This document shows, in pieces, positions 14,465 through 26,905 of a DNA stretch of 64,000 nucleotides. Position 1 is the first letter of the stretch, and each line of letters starts with the position of its first letter. The notes beneath the pieces were generated by a model, which was not told the origin of the DNA, searched no databases, and saw nothing but the letters and a program-made list of their open reading frames with translations. Made by a program: the position numbers and the translations under genes. Source of the DNA: Distichodus sexfasciatus (Eukaryota > Chordata > Actinopteri > Characiformes > Distichodontidae); NCBI GenBank assembly GCA_032718565.1, contig JAVGVS010000010.1, positions 3,910,318 to 3,974,317 on the forward strand, given 5' to 3'.

Positions 14465-15294
14465 AGTGGTGAAAATTGCAGATGACGGGATATCGTGCCT
14501 AAAATTTGCAACATTTTGATCGTGGCATTTACTTCCCTCCGTACAAGTGTAAGCATTATATGTCTCTCAGCCATTTTGAGACACAATATGGCACTCGAGT
14601 TCAACAAGGAACAGCAGGGCAAATTTTCACTGAAAGCTTTTACGTAGGCGGCAAAGCTCAATAACAATAAGCAGTGCACAGCAGCCAGCCGTGATTTAAA
14701 CTTTAAATCCAGATTACATCCCGCAGTGAATGGAGAAGGTCATCTTTCATCGGCGCCCCCCGTTGCGAGTGGTTATCAGAAGCACCCCAATACAGATGCT
14801 GACACTTTCAGGGCCAGACCACCAGAAAACGGGACTGAAGTGGGAGGACATGATGGGGAAGCGTTCGCTCTGGGTGTACTGAAGGCTACACATATCGATC
14901 TGATGAGACACTAACTGTATGTTTTATAAGCCATGGGACAGAGATAAATGGCTCCAGTCAGGGAAGAACAATGGCCTCCGACTTCAGTTTTAGAGGCGTT
15001 TTTATCACCTCTTTGTACATTGATTGAGGTTAATTTGTTTTGCATTATTAAAACATGTGTGTGTGTATGTGTCTGTGTGTCTGTGTGCTTTAAGAGGGAT
15101 TAAAAGAGGGGATTTGTGTTTTCTCTCTTTTGCAGCCTGTGTGTGTGCGCGTGTCTGCGTGACAGAGAGAAAAATAGTAAGTGTATATGTGTATAATAGA
15201 GAAAGAGAAAAGTGTTTAGCTATTTATGAGGACCTGATTGCAAATATAAATTATATGAAATCCTAAAAATTCTCAGATTTTTTGTGAATATTTC

Positions 15295-15430
15295 TAGGCG
15301 GGGACGTAGCACCAAATTATGGGCCCTATAGACAAGCAGTCTCCATGGGCCCCTCCCCATAATAAAATAAAACTACAGACTTCTCAAGAGCCCTCTCTCC
15401 ACTTGGGTCCCTGATAAGTCAGTTCCACTT
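15295..15430. repeat. Fragment of a repeat with gggacgtagcaccaaatt word
   Basis: The start ggcggggacgtagcaccaaa and the gggccc-rich body look like an end of a CAGGG-CGT type MITE family. No partner end was found. Confidence 0.3.
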
Positions 15431-15750
15431 TTCACCCCACTACAATGCCCATGTTTCTAGGGATGCTCGATGATATCGGAATCGTATCAAAATCGTCGGC
15501 ATTGGACCGGTGCTTAGATTTCCAGACGGTATATGATGTATGCCAGAAAGGTAGCACTTATGGTAGGCATGTCCGAGGTAGGTTTTAATACAACCCACAC
15601 TTTCTGTCTTAAAATGTATGGTGTTATTTTGTGGCAAAATTCTAAACACGCAGTAGAGCGTTTGCTAAACTCTGACTGCACATGGGCTCGAAGTGCTCCA
15701 CCCTCTCTCGACTCTGCCTCTCAAACAATTTGTATTTGCTGCTTAGAATT

Positions 15751-16072
15751 GACCGGTGGCACAGTGGTTAGCACTGCCGCCTCACAGCAAGAAGGTCCTG
15801 GGTTCGAATGCCGGGTCAGCCGTTAGGAGTTTGCACGCTCTCCCCATGTTTGCGTGGGTTTCTTTCAGGGGCTCCGGTTTCCTCCCATAGTCCAAAAGCA
15901 TGCTACATTGTATGTAGGTTAATTGGCAATTCTAAATTGGATCCGTAAGGTGTGAGCGTGTGTGCCATCCCCAGGTTTGGTCCCTTCCCTGCCTCCGTAG
16001 TTCCCGGGATAGGCTATGGTCCCCGTGACCCTGATAAAGATTAAGCGGTTCGGATAATGAATGAATGAATAA
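15751..16072 (+). repeat. Family B, near-complete copy
   Basis: It runs from ggtggcacagtggttagcac through gtcctgggttcgaatgccgg to taagcggttcggataatgaa and tgaatgaat. It sits inside a stretch whose edges (15465-15525 and 16265-16300) share tatcgg-type sequence, so it may have inserted into an older repeat. Confidence 0.75.
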
Positions 16073-19000
16073 AGATTTTGCTTACGAAAGTTGCACTGCA
16101 CGCTCAGAATTTTGTTAATGAACTAACTGGGTAATCTGTCTTTTTTTGCATCAGTTAGCCAACTAAATGTGTTTAAGGGAATTTTTTTTGTAGACAGCTG
16201 AATAAAAACTAAAACAAGAAGCAAATAAATATCAAATTTCTGCATAATTCTAATATAGAGGCAGCTAACGTCGGATATCGGCATCAGTCTATAATTCTCA
16301 TACGCACTCCTAAATATTCAGTATGTGATTAGTTTTTTTAAAAATGCTTTTAAAACAAGAAGAGGGAAGGATTTACTTTTTAACAGGGTTATCTGTTAAT
16401 ATTATTTGAAGTAATGCTAGTATAAATTCTATCTAATAATGGAAGTACCTCATAAAGACAGCAAGATGAGACTGTGTGTGTGTTATTATTTACATGGCAC
16501 AGCGATGTCGTCACATTAGCTTAGTTAAATGAACAGGATTTGATGACTTGGACAGCCAAAAGCAGCTTGGTGCATTCCAGGTGGATCTGTGTAATTCTTT
16601 TAAGTGCAATTTTACATTTTAAACATGATTGAGTGTGCACACTGCCTCGGGGTAATTAGGGAGGAGAAGCCGCAGTCGACTTCAGCCAGGTTTTAATTTT
16701 TAGCTGGACAGAAAAGTTGTTTAAGGCTAACAGGTGCCTCGCTGGGAAACTCGCAAGCTTCACCAACTGCTGCGGGTTTTTTAGGGACAATAGCAGATGT
16801 TGGGATTCAAGCCAATGTAAAGCCTTCTAGGAAAGGACAAGTTAAAAGTTTTACCAGGCATCTGTGACTGTCGCTTTCTTACTAAAATGTAAAATGTTTG
16901 CATATATCTTCAGAATGATGAAATGTAGAAATTACATGTACATCCTGGTGTGGTAATTTAGCTAATGAGAAAATATGTAAGCTGCACTGGTTTCATAAAC
17001 ACGTGTGTTCTTTCAGTAGCACATGGAATTACAATAAGGGCTTGTGGGATTTGACCAGGTGCAGAGCTTTGGTTTCATTTGTTTACTCCCTGTTTTTTTT
17101 TGCTTTCTTCTTTGATAAAATGGATGAGAGAAAAATAAGCTTTTCTTAAAAGCACTACTTCATAGGGCCAGTGAAGTTCATTTGGCAAGTCAAAGCTGCT
17201 TTTTTATTTTGGCATGATGAATGTGTGAGGTGAAGACAAATTTTTGGACCGTCCAAGATTTTTTTCACCGGTGCTATAAAAGGCCAGCGAATAAAGCAGA
17301 CAATTTATAGTCTACTAGAATAAAGCACAAGAACAAAATATGTGGCAGCAGAAAATGTAACTTTTCTTCCTTTTTTCCACTCATTTTTCATTTGAATCCC
17401 TTCCTCTGTCCCATCTTGCCTCTCTTTCTCTCTCATTCTTTCTCTCTCTACTCCCCTCTTTCCGTCACAACACCCACAACTGACACTAACAGCCTTTTCA
17501 AAAGTATATCACTGCATTTTTTTAGTGTTGTGTGTGTTAAATTTCAACAAGGCAACAAATCCTTCTCTGAAACTCCTAGTCCATGTGAACTGCGTGTAAG
17601 AACTTTGTGGGACAGAGGAAAGACGGGAGAAAGGAGTTTCTAAAGAATGTAGGCCGACTGGAAAACACATTTACTGTGGAGGAGGGGGGCTTCATGTTCG
17701 CCTTGTGGTGCATGTTTGGAAACATCTGTGGAAAGTAAGGAAACTGTGAGTAAGTAAAGCATTGGCTAAGATGCTTCAACCCAAACCCCTCCCGTTTTAC
17801 TCTGTGCCTAGCAAAACACGTGTGAGACACGTTGTAAAGACAAAAAAGGTCATTTTCATGCATATGCAAAACTAACATGATTCATATGAATCTGTGTAGC
17901 AATTGTTTTATTAGACCAACTTCAATTTTTCAAACGTAATGACTGATTGGTTTACATTCGGAGTGTATTCCAGCATTGTATAAGATGTATTCCAGTTCCA
18001 GACATCGTATAGTAGCTGTAATCTGTAATCAGGGAATGTTACATTTGTAGTCATGGGTTTTTCAGCCCAAGCTCAGCACTCCTCTTCCTGACACGTCTCC
18101 AGCACTTTGTTGTTGGCTGCTACTGTACATCCAGCTTTCCTCCCAACTCAGCATATTCCACAGCACTCTCCTACTTTCCCTTCTCCTTGTGTTCTTGGAT
18201 GGGTGGGTGGAAAAGACAAAAACTCACACACACACATACTGTCAGTTTGCCATGAGTCCCATGCTCCCCTGCTTTGGATGCGGACCATTCAAATGAAAGA
18301 AGAGACACTGTTACTCCATTCAGAGCCCTCGTTCTAGATGCCAGCGTTACTATGTTGGTGTTTATATTCTTCTGAGCATTAAACTAGCGTGTTTTCTGTG
18401 CCATCTGTTGGCACAATGACACAGCCCACTGAGCCATACCATGGTCTCTTCGCTGTTCCTGGCTACTGTCCTGTCTTAGTTATGCAAACCCACCCGGCCA
18501 TGGCCGCAGTATCGACCCTCGAGTTTATCCAGCAGCCTTATGCAATTTCTCTATTTCTGCTGCACACTGTATCTTTGCTGGAATCCCTTTTTTCTCTCTC
18601 TCACTCTCTCTTTCAAATGTGAGGGTCTGTGTCCATTCGTATCGATCGCACAATCTATGCCTTGCACCGTATTCTCGCTCTGGAAATAAAATCCAATTGC
18701 ACGTTGGCCCAAGTTGTTTAGTTCTTTTTTTGTCGTTGTCTGTGAGCCCATTTCGAAACCCACCAGGGCCATCTACAGACAGAGGAGGCCAAGAATCCCT
18801 CCCCTCCCCCTTTTTTCTATCTTCTAATGCCCTCACCCATTCCAAAGTCTCCCCCATTTCTCATCCTCTTAAGAGTGCAAAACTGCATGGAATGAAAATA
18901 AAGGGCCAATAAAGAGACTGTCAGGCTCTGTTCTCTCAACTGGAAATAGAATGACAGAGCAAGGGAGGGAGAGCCTGATTTATACCAGTGTACTTTCTCT

Positions 19001-19809
19001 GGGCTACTAACCAAGAATGCCCCCTACACTGAGTGACCTTAGACTACACACTGACCCTATGGGTTGCAAACCGTTTACAATACCCGATTACAATACCTTT
19101 GCCAAAATTGTAAAGAAGCTACCGGAAATGTTTGGATTATTATCAGATTCACAAATCCGTTACTACAATATTTTGGATGAGCCAGGTTTGTAGCCATGGT
19201 GAATCTCATGAATCCAGCCTAATATTGTTCGGATCTAGCTTTGTAATTATTCTTACTGGTTATCCCAGAGGAAAATCATAATTCAGCAAATACCCCCAAG
19301 CCACACACTGCTCCATGTTAACAGCATGGCGCAGCTGTGAATGAACTGCAAACGTTACACAGCGCATCTTGGTGTTGTTGTTCTCAACAGCGAAATGTAA
19401 AGGTGCAGCTAATGGAGTTGGAATTAATAAAAGGAATATTTTAAAATACAGGTGCAATAGTTGTGGTTTTTGTGGACAATTATACAAATGTAAGCCGTTT
19501 CTAAAAGATTTTAAAATTTGGACTAAACATGGCAACCGCATTGTTCAAGCCAAGATCCTCTGTCAGCACTGCGGGCTGAGCACCCCTAAAGGTCAGATCC
19601 TAAAATTGCCCTTGGTGGGCGACACTCTATTATGGACTAAGGGATTTTATTCTGTCTCTACAGCACTTCCTGCGTGACTGCCGTAGGCTTAGCAAGTCCA
19701 TTAACCCCAAATTACTCCAGCAAGACTAAATGCATAAAAAAATGCATGACTCTCTGGATAAGAGTGTCCAATCTATGTCATGCATGTAAATGTAAACCTT
19801 ATCACATGG

Positions 19810-20036
19810 AACCAGCAGTGCGCCGGTTTTGTCCCACAGTCCAAAGGCATGCAATATAAGTTAATTGGTAACTCTTAATTGGCCCCGTAAGGTGTGAATG
19901 TGAGTGTGATTGTGTAAGTGTGTGTGCCCTGCGTTGTGTTGGCGCCTGCCCAGGGCCTGTAAGCTCCCGAGATAGCCTTATGTCCCCCCGCGACGCCAGT
20001 TGGGATTCAGCGGTTCAGATAATAAATGAATGAATG
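19810..20036 (+). repeat. Family B, 5'-truncated copy
   Basis: It starts in the body (cccacagtccaaaggcatgc, aattggccccgtaaggtgtg) and reaches the normal end (gcggttcagataataaatga). The Pol III promoter part is missing. Confidence 0.7.
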
Positions 20037-21165
20037 GTCAGCTTTGGAAATCAGCCCATAGAGTTCAGGATGGTATATGTCAGCCATCTACTTTGATGTC
20101 TAGTCAATTACAAACTAGACTCTTTCTTCCTCTAAATAAAACATCTTTAAAAAAGAATAAAACAAATATGGGAAAAATAACTGTTACTGTGGAAAATGAT
20201 AGCAGTGAAAGGCCAAAATGACTTTGAAAATTTTAGGAGTTTATGCCCATAGCTACAATATACAAAGAATACAGAGAAAAATAGTTTGATTCCTGGCCTG
20301 ATTACACCATATATCATCATCGTTTTATTGTACTGGCAATTTGACATCAAGGCTGTTCATCATTGTGTCAAAAAGACAGAAGAGAGTGAAAAAGATTAAT
20401 TTCAGGTTAACTGCACAACACAGTATTTCCAACTGAGACAACTATGGATACACAGAAAACACAGAAGAAACCTTGCTTATTTATTTATTGCAAAGATCCT
20501 GCTACAAAGGCTGCCTACATTTGCATTCTTAGCCATTATCTAATGAGTAAAAGCAATCAAGAAGGTTTGTGTTTTGGAAAAAAAAAAAGTAATACAGGTT
20601 TTATCAGCTTTATACAAAACACAGAACTATAGAAGACATGCTTTCTTGTTTAGAATAATCTTTAATATAGTATAATATATGTATATACTCGCTGGCAATA
20701 AATGTGTGCTAGTTCAGTTCTAGTTATTTAAATGAGGTATCTCGATTATTAATTAATCAGCAAATCAGTGTATTGACCGCAATAATATACTGACCATAAC
20801 TACTGTCTTCAAATCAAACTCTTTTTGATACACACTAACCGTTGTGGGCACTGTTGTGATCTATGACAGTTTACGGTGTATAAGCAACTCTTTTCCAGAA
20901 AGCACACAGGAAAATCGTGGGGCACAAGGTCACACTCAGGGCAATGGACCTGGGGTAGTGAAAATTCCATTTGCATCTGGTAAGGTAGTTGAGGATTATA
21001 ACAAGGTATTTGCTTCTAAGCATAGAGTGCTGCGTTGAGAAGATGGGCATATTCATCAATAACCTTTATTTTATGCTCTTTGGTTCATAGTATTCCATCA
21101 CTATAGATGGCTAAAAACTGTTTCAGCAGTAAGGTTCTATAACAAGGGAAACAGCACATCACATA

Positions 21166-21204
<39 letters not shown>
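21166..21204. repeat. AAT microsatellite
   Basis: About thirteen perfect AAT/ATA units. Confidence 0.9.
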
Positions 21205-21205
<1 letters not shown>

Positions 21206-21279
21206 TATTGTACGCATTCCTCTAACACATGAATGAGGCATAGACAAATTGCATGGTGTCCAGGAGTATCTCCTATTAG

Positions 21280-21605
21280 TGTGTTCCCTGCAAATCAAGT
21301 AATTCCTTTAAGTTTCAAGGATCCAAACCTGATCTTACTTCTTCTTGCATCACATTTCACCAATGCTGAATTGGTTTGATATCAGGGATTTTTGGAGGCC
21401 GGAGCAATATTGTGAGCCTGTTCTCATGCACAGTTGTCAGAAGAGGCAATAACCAGAAACCACCAAAAGTGTTTGGCAGCCAAGGATCAGTGATGCAAAA
21501 GGCCAAAGAAGGTCATCTTATCTGATTTGAACCAACAGTGCTTCTGTGGAATCATTTTAATGATGGTGACTGAACCCTTCTGGCTTCTACACTGTGCAAT
21601 GGTAA
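21280..21605. repeat. Decayed Tc1/mariner-like fragment
   Basis: Words such as attggtttgatatcagggat, ttttggaggccggag and ccaaagaaggtcatcttatc recall the reverse strand of a Tc1-type transposase region. No inverted ends or ORF survive. The call is tentative. An AAT microsatellite lies just before it (21166-21204). Confidence 0.3.
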
Positions 21606-22009
21606 AAAAGAATAAAGGTATAAATGACTGTGTAAGATAATTCTAGCACACAATTCGGCAAAAATAATTAAGCTGTCAAACTGAAAGTTAGGCCAGAACA
21701 TTGTAACTGAATGAAATGAGGCCATGCAGACTGTAGAAAAGCATCTAAATTCATTGCTACCTCATGTTGGAGCTTGTTAATTTTACTAAAATGATTTCAC
21801 AAAGCATTTAGCATTATGTAATGCTAACCACAACGTTAACCATAACCAAAACCAAGCCATTTAAAACTTTTCTGTAAAGCCAGTTTTCACTGGTCATCAC
21901 ACAGAAAAGTCTCAGAAATCGGATAAATATCAGCTCCCCCCTCTCTCCTCTTTCACACATACTGTAAACACTTGTGATAAAGAGTTCCGAGTTTTATACA
22001 GTAAACTTC

Positions 22010-22200
22010 ACCCGCATGCGGTAACAGCGCCAGTGCGTATGACGTCATGACGCGCTGAAGCGGCGCTTTCCTCCCCCGAGCTGCAGCAGCGGTGCGCGGT
22101 GAGGAAACTTTTACACAGAGAGGGGAGGGCGGAGAGGAGGGAGAGAGAGAGAGAGGGGGAAAAAGAGAGAGAAAGAAAGTTGGACAAGGAGGATTCCTCA
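22010..22200 (+). promoter_or_regulatory. Putative col16a1 core promoter with CRE palindrome
   Basis: This is a locally CpG- and GC-richer stretch inside AT-rich surroundings. It contains a perfect CREB/ATF palindrome TGACGTCA at 22040-22047, followed by CGCG-containing sequence and a purine-rich GA tract (about 22115-22180). No convincing TATA box is visible. Its position just upstream of a plausible non-coding exon, and 6 kb before the signal-peptide exon, suggests the col16a1 promoter. The promoter role is inferred; the CRE is seen directly. Confidence 0.45.
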
Positions 22201-22355
22201 CTATAACTTCCCCCTTCCCCCCGCAACAAGACCCAGGGAACGTCCTGAAGAGTGAACTGTGGATTACACCAGAAAGCACTTTCAAATTCGGAATCACTTG
22301 GATTTGATGGGATTTATGGTGTCGCTTCTGAGGAGAAACTATCCATAGTTTGTAG
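22200..22355 (+). other. col16a1: Putative non-coding exon 1 (5'UTR) of col16a1
   Basis: The sequence ends at 22355 in TGTAG followed by a donor-like gtatgg. The next good acceptor in the gene model is at 28257, just before the coding start. The 5' end is not determinable here; 22200 is a placeholder inside or after the GA tract. It holds a short upstream ORF, ATG at 22307 to stop at 22346-22348 (13 codons). An untranslated first exon is my recollection for mammalian COL16A1. RNA evidence would be needed to fix it. Confidence 0.4.
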
Positions 22356-22378
22356 GTATGGACGCGCCTTTGCTGGCT

Positions 22379-22416
22379 TGCTTCTTCTTCTTCTTCTTCT
22401 TCTTCTGCTTCTTCAC
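22379..22416. repeat. CTT microsatellite just after exon 1
   Basis: About nine CTT units plus variants, starting 24 bases downstream of the putative exon 1 donor. Confidence 0.85.
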
Positions 22417-24304
22417 CATCCCTTAAAATATCAATACTTCAGTGGAAATGATCGTGTTTCTACACCTTTGCCGGATCCAAATTCTCGTTGCATTACTATT
22501 TGTAACCCTGCATTTAGCTTGGTGACAAATCGCAAGTGCAGTTGCAGTCAACTGAGTCAGTGGTGCATCTTCTGCAAATGCAAACCCAATTAAAACACCG
22601 CGGCGTTATTTATTTTGCAACCCTGTAATTAAAAGTGCCGCAGGGCGCCTTGCTCTGATGGAGGTATGTGATTAAAACTTTGGACTTGTTGCTCAAAGCA
22701 GGCCCTCCAGTGGCAGAATTCAATATTGCTGCTTATTTCAGTTGGGCCCTGATCAATGAGGCATTTAAGAGTGTTAATAAATAAATAACCGAGTATAATT
22801 GTGGGAGAAGGATAATATTTGTGCAAGTTCCCCAGGCTAGACTCTTTTAAAAGATGATCTGATTCTGCTTGTGTCCTTTGCCTCCTGGCAAAACCAGCTT
22901 CAGTGCACACCATGCCTCAAGGTGCATCTATTATAGTGTGGATTTTTGATATGTCTTTCCCCCAGATACATGGGAGTCATGGGAGTCAGTGAGGTAATGG
23001 AATGAACATGCACTCGTCCTAACGAGTTCTCCATTTGCTGCCAGCGTTTCAGTTGGAGTGGTGAAGAATCAAACACTATATGGCTGGAGGGGATGTGTTT
23101 AGCTTGTGGTGTAGATGGAAAATTGGCTCATGGTTAAAGCTCTCATCATGAGAAGTTTCCTCCTGAGTCTCGTCAGAGTGAATGATGTGTACTGTAAGGT
23201 GTAAAATGATGTAGACCATCTCTTCTCAACCTTAATCATAATGATGCTTGCAAACACAGCTGCTTTTGTCAATTTGTTTGTACGTTCCTGTATTCATTAC
23301 CCAGTTCAACCTGCCGGTTCCTGACTTCATGCACCCATGTCATCAAAAGTTAAGTAGTTTTACGTGAATGCAGTTTGCACACTTTAAACTGTGAATTAAT
23401 CCATCAGAGAAAGTGTGGGGAGGTGCTCCTCTGAATGTCACAGTTCATCATTTTTGTATGTCATGCTTTATTTTAAAAAGAGGTTTCTCTGTTCTTTTTC
23501 CCAGCACTTTCAATTCACGTAGTTTCCTTCAATGTGCACAATTGACATATGAAACTCCTGGATGACACATTAATGAGGTTTCTACAAACAGACTTACATC
23601 CTGAAGAGTTGATGCCTTCTGACAAATCAATTTTTAAGCATTTGCAAGTCTCTCATCAAAGTCTCATTCAGCTAAAGATCACAAGTTTTTTTGGACATGA
23701 AAGAAGGACCTGCTCATATTAAAATTCACTATCACCCCTCCCGACCTCATGCTTCGCTTGCCACGCAAAATCTGTTTTGATAGTTACACATGTGGAACAG
23801 CTTCTCCATTTGTTACTAGGGTCACTTCCTTCAAGACCTCTCTTCTCAGGACAGTTTTCAATATCAGAAGGCATGTTGAGTGGATGCCTTTCACTTTATT
23901 TAAGGGCTTTTTAAAAAATATATATTTTTTGTGACTCTCTTTCTTTTCCTAAGAGGGAGTGTGTAGATGTTAGTGTGATTTTATTTGATACTCATGGGAA
24001 CCTTCCTGCGATACACAGTTAACAAACTGGATTTTCATCAGTAACAATGTTCCTATTTGTGGGACCGGTGTCTTTGATTAAAGTAGTTGTCTTATTACTT
24101 GACTCAGTTGTGATTTCATCCATCAGGTTAGCTCGCATTAGTTTGTGATGCAATGTTTCTGTTTTGCTCTTATTTGATACAGTTGTATAGTTTTGTATGG
24201 TAAGTTTACACTTGAATTGTACTGAAGCCTGTTGTTGCATTACACTTAAAAGAAGTATTCCAATCTCTGGTATTGGATTAGTACTTGTAGGCCTGAGGTA
24301 GGCC

Positions 24305-24470
24305 TGGGCAGTGTATCGAGTGCTCTGACGTAAACAATATTTTTTAACATGCTGTTTGAAATAAAACAGTTGTGATATATTAACATAATAGGTTCCACCA
24401 AAAAGAGGTTGTAACAGCGCCTCCTGTTTAGCAGCTTTAACGCTAGGAGCAGTCAATAAACTTGCTCAAG
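24305..24470 (+). repeat. Interspersed repeat, copy 1 of 2
   Basis: It shares gcctgggcagtgtatcgagtg, the ttgaaataaaac region and a cgcctcctgtttagcagc block with 28488-28715 (tctgggcaatatatcgagtg, gctctgcctcctgcttagca). It is an unidentified repeat family in the same orientation. Confidence 0.55.
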
Positions 24471-25459
24471 ATTTATGAAGTCGTTTGAATGTTTCGTCAG
24501 GTAATAGGATTTCATGCATTAATGTCTATATGAGGTTGTAGTGCAGATATGTATCTTTTGTTTACAGCTATCATAAAGTAGTTTCTGTGCAATTAGATCC
24601 AAATTATTTTACATGAGAATATAAATAGTAATAAATGAGTGACTTTGAATAAAATTGGATAGGAAAAAAACTGACTCATGTCGTATGGTTCAAAAATATC
24701 ATACTTTGAATTTTGTCATATCCCCCAGCTCTACCCAAAGCCCAGTTATCTATACTGAAAAAGTTTGATCAGTGTATCCTTAGATATTAAGAGTTAATCC
24801 TGGTTTTAACAACTCTATGGATGGTATCTAGACAAGGTAATTCTGTCTAGGTTATTCTTCTCTACCAAAACCCTTCAAAACTCTAGAGCATTCGTATTAA
24901 ACAACAGGCTTTTGTAAAGATGCTTTTGCGGTAGCGTTTGTCACCTGGCAACAAGAGCACAGTAAGTCACACGGGACTCCGACATGGAACCGGTGGGGGG
25001 TGTCGGTCTTGTCAGACCCCCGTCCGCAAAACATAGCGCTGCCTTACCGCCTGACACAAGCTCATAACGGTTTCACCACTTGTTTATTGATTGTGTGCAT
25101 TGCTGCTTTCGCTCTTCTTCTTTGAGGGGGTTCTGAATCATTGTTTCTGGAGTAGTCTCTGCATGGAAGTGATCGATTTGAAACACTGGGACTTTCTTTT
25201 CAACGGCGGTGGTGTTGTAGTGCATTTGTGTTTGGAGTGCGTGAGCCCGATTCTCTGTTGCGGCGCTACGTGATTTTGACTGCCGACTGCTCGGTGTGAG
25301 CGCGCCGGGCAAAGCGCCAGAGACGCTCCTCCACTTTATCTGCGCCGTCCAGATGCTTCTTCCCTTACCCCTTAACACGGCAAACGGAATGAACGAAAAA
25401 CAAAGCTGGTCTGCTAGTTTTATTACGTTTTGTTTCGTTTGGGCGGAATCCGACAATAA

Positions 25460-25912
25460 GGGCCTGTGTCCACCAAACGCGTTTTTTTTGCGCTGACAGC
25501 GTCTATTTTTAATACAAATGCTATGAGCTTCAGCTTTCAGAGCGCTAAGCGCCTTCAGCGGAAAAAATGCCGGTGGAGGCGTTTTTTTTTTTGTCACAGC
25601 GCTCAGAGCGTTTCAAGTTGAAATCCGTTGAACTTGGAAAACAGCTGGGCTCATCGATGTTACTTGTCTCTTGCTGGTTAATCAAAGTCAAGGAAGGGGC
25701 GGTGCATACACTGTCAAGAACTCACTAACAATAAATATAATCTCTTTTATGTAGGCTAAACTACCGATCTGAAACACGTAACAATGTTTAAATGAAATAA
25801 GAACAAAAGCAGAAGTGCCCGATGGTAACTTTTTGTAACTTAGCAATAACAAGTGCTGATAGAAAGCATAGAAAAAGTGCTCTGGAAGTTAGGTTTGGTG
25901 GACACAGGCCCT
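25460..25912. mobile_element. hAT-like MITE with 8-bp target duplication
   Basis: The ends GGGCCTGTGTCCACCAAACG and its reverse complement TTTGGTGGACACAGGCCC are inverted repeats. GACAATAA lies on both sides (25452-25459 and 25913-25920), the 8-bp duplication expected of hAT transposons. There is no transposase. One diverged end of the same family lies at about 10431-10510. Confidence 0.75.
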
Positions 25913-26417
25913 GACAATAAGAAAGCTACAGCATTTGAAAAGACTGATAAGTAGGGCTGGGGATAGTGCCTTTAAATCAGTTTGATTAGGATGACCAGAT
26001 GTCTCTATTGCACGGACATGTCCTAAAGTCGTCCGGGATTTCATTCTGCCTTAGCCTTAAAAATTAGATTTGCGTTTCCCTGGAGCTTTCCCAAACTAGT
26101 TACTTTGCCCGCCCCCTACTCACTTACACTTGCTTTTCCTATAGCCTTACTGCATAAATCGAGTGGAAGTGAGTAGGGGGAGAGTGAAGTAACATGCCGC
26201 CCCCAGCCCATGGCCAAATGTATTCTCTTTTTTGACAAACTTAAATTTGGTCACTCTAAGGCCATGTCCACAGGTACACGGGTATTTCTGAAAACGGAGA
26301 TTTTCCGTTTTCGTTTTTTAAATAAATCGCGTCCACACGAGCATGAGCAACGCTGTCAAAAGCATGCCTTGCATTGTAGATGAAAACCTAACGTAGACAC
26401 GGCGCACACTGTGACAT

Positions 26418-26672
26418 CACTGCAAAAATGAAGAAAAAATGTACTATTTTTGGGAAAAAAAATACTTATTTCAAGCAAAATTATCTGCCAGTGCAGCAAG
26501 AAAATTGCACTTGCTAAGACTTCTTAAAACAAGATACATTTTCTTGAAACAAGTCAAATAATCTAAACAATATTCAGTCTTACCAAGAAAATAAATCCAA
26601 AAAATGGTGTAACAAGATTAAAATGCTGAATTCAAGTCAATTACACTTGTACAGATTTTATTTTTTGCAGTG
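26418..26672. mobile_element. CACTG-ended MITE in intron 1, short version
   Basis: It is 255 bp, from CACTGCAAAAATGAAG to TTTTTTGCAGTG, with AT on each side (26416-26417 and 26673-26674). It shares the ends and the general caagcaaaattatctgcca region with the longer copies. Confidence 0.68.
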
Positions 26673-26694
26673 ATCATATGAGTGGCGCACAGTG

Positions 26695-26905
26695 TGACGC
26701 TATTTTACATTTATGGCATTTAACAGATGCTCTTATCCAGAGCGACTTTCATTTCTTTCCTAATTTTAGGAACAGTCTCCTTGAGAGCAACTTGGGGTTA
26801 AGGGTTTTGCTCAGGGACCCAGTGATGGTAGTGCTAGAGGATTCAAATCCACAATCTCTTGGTACAGGGGCGAGTATCCTAACCACTAGACCACCACCAT
26901 TATTT
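26695..26905 (-). repeat. SINE family C reverse copy in intron 1
   Basis: On the reverse strand it reads a tRNA-like head (tggtggtctagtggttagga, ggatttgaatcc), then a body whose plus-strand form is acagatgctcttatccagag and gggttaagggttttgctcag. This is the common teleost 'tttggcagacgcttttatcc' type repeat. Confidence 0.7.

Larger units (their letters stand above)
58..22000. other. Upstream region with no gene recognised
   Basis: I find no exon, RNA gene or conserved protein here; the open frames are short and unlike known proteins. It contains the SINE and MITE copies listed separately. Microsatellites include CA near 1448-1482, 2998-3015 and 9767-9784, GA at 2090-2119, TG near 4809-4826 and 11064-11082, and CT near 12336-12380. 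Non-repetitive islands at about 200-400, 3230-3735, 12400-12640 and 16480-16760 contain TAATTA-type motifs and could be regulatory, but this is unproven. A repeat piece at about 5090-5205 recurs at 49510-49560 (both contain ggaacagaatctaca or a close variant). Confidence 0.6.

Noticed and set aside
19369..19677. 102-codon frame with CNSCGFCG and CQHCG motifs resembling a zinc finger
   Set aside because: Cysteine spacing does not repeat in a known finger pattern. The downstream part looks like interspersed repeat sequence, and no splice or promoter context supports it.
24019..24456. 145-codon reverse-strand frame
   Set aside because: The start lies in an interspersed repeat (24305-24470). No motifs or homologue recognised.
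25073..25597. 174-codon reverse-strand frame
   Set aside because: It overlaps one end of the hAT-like MITE, has a low-complexity start, and shows no family resemblance.
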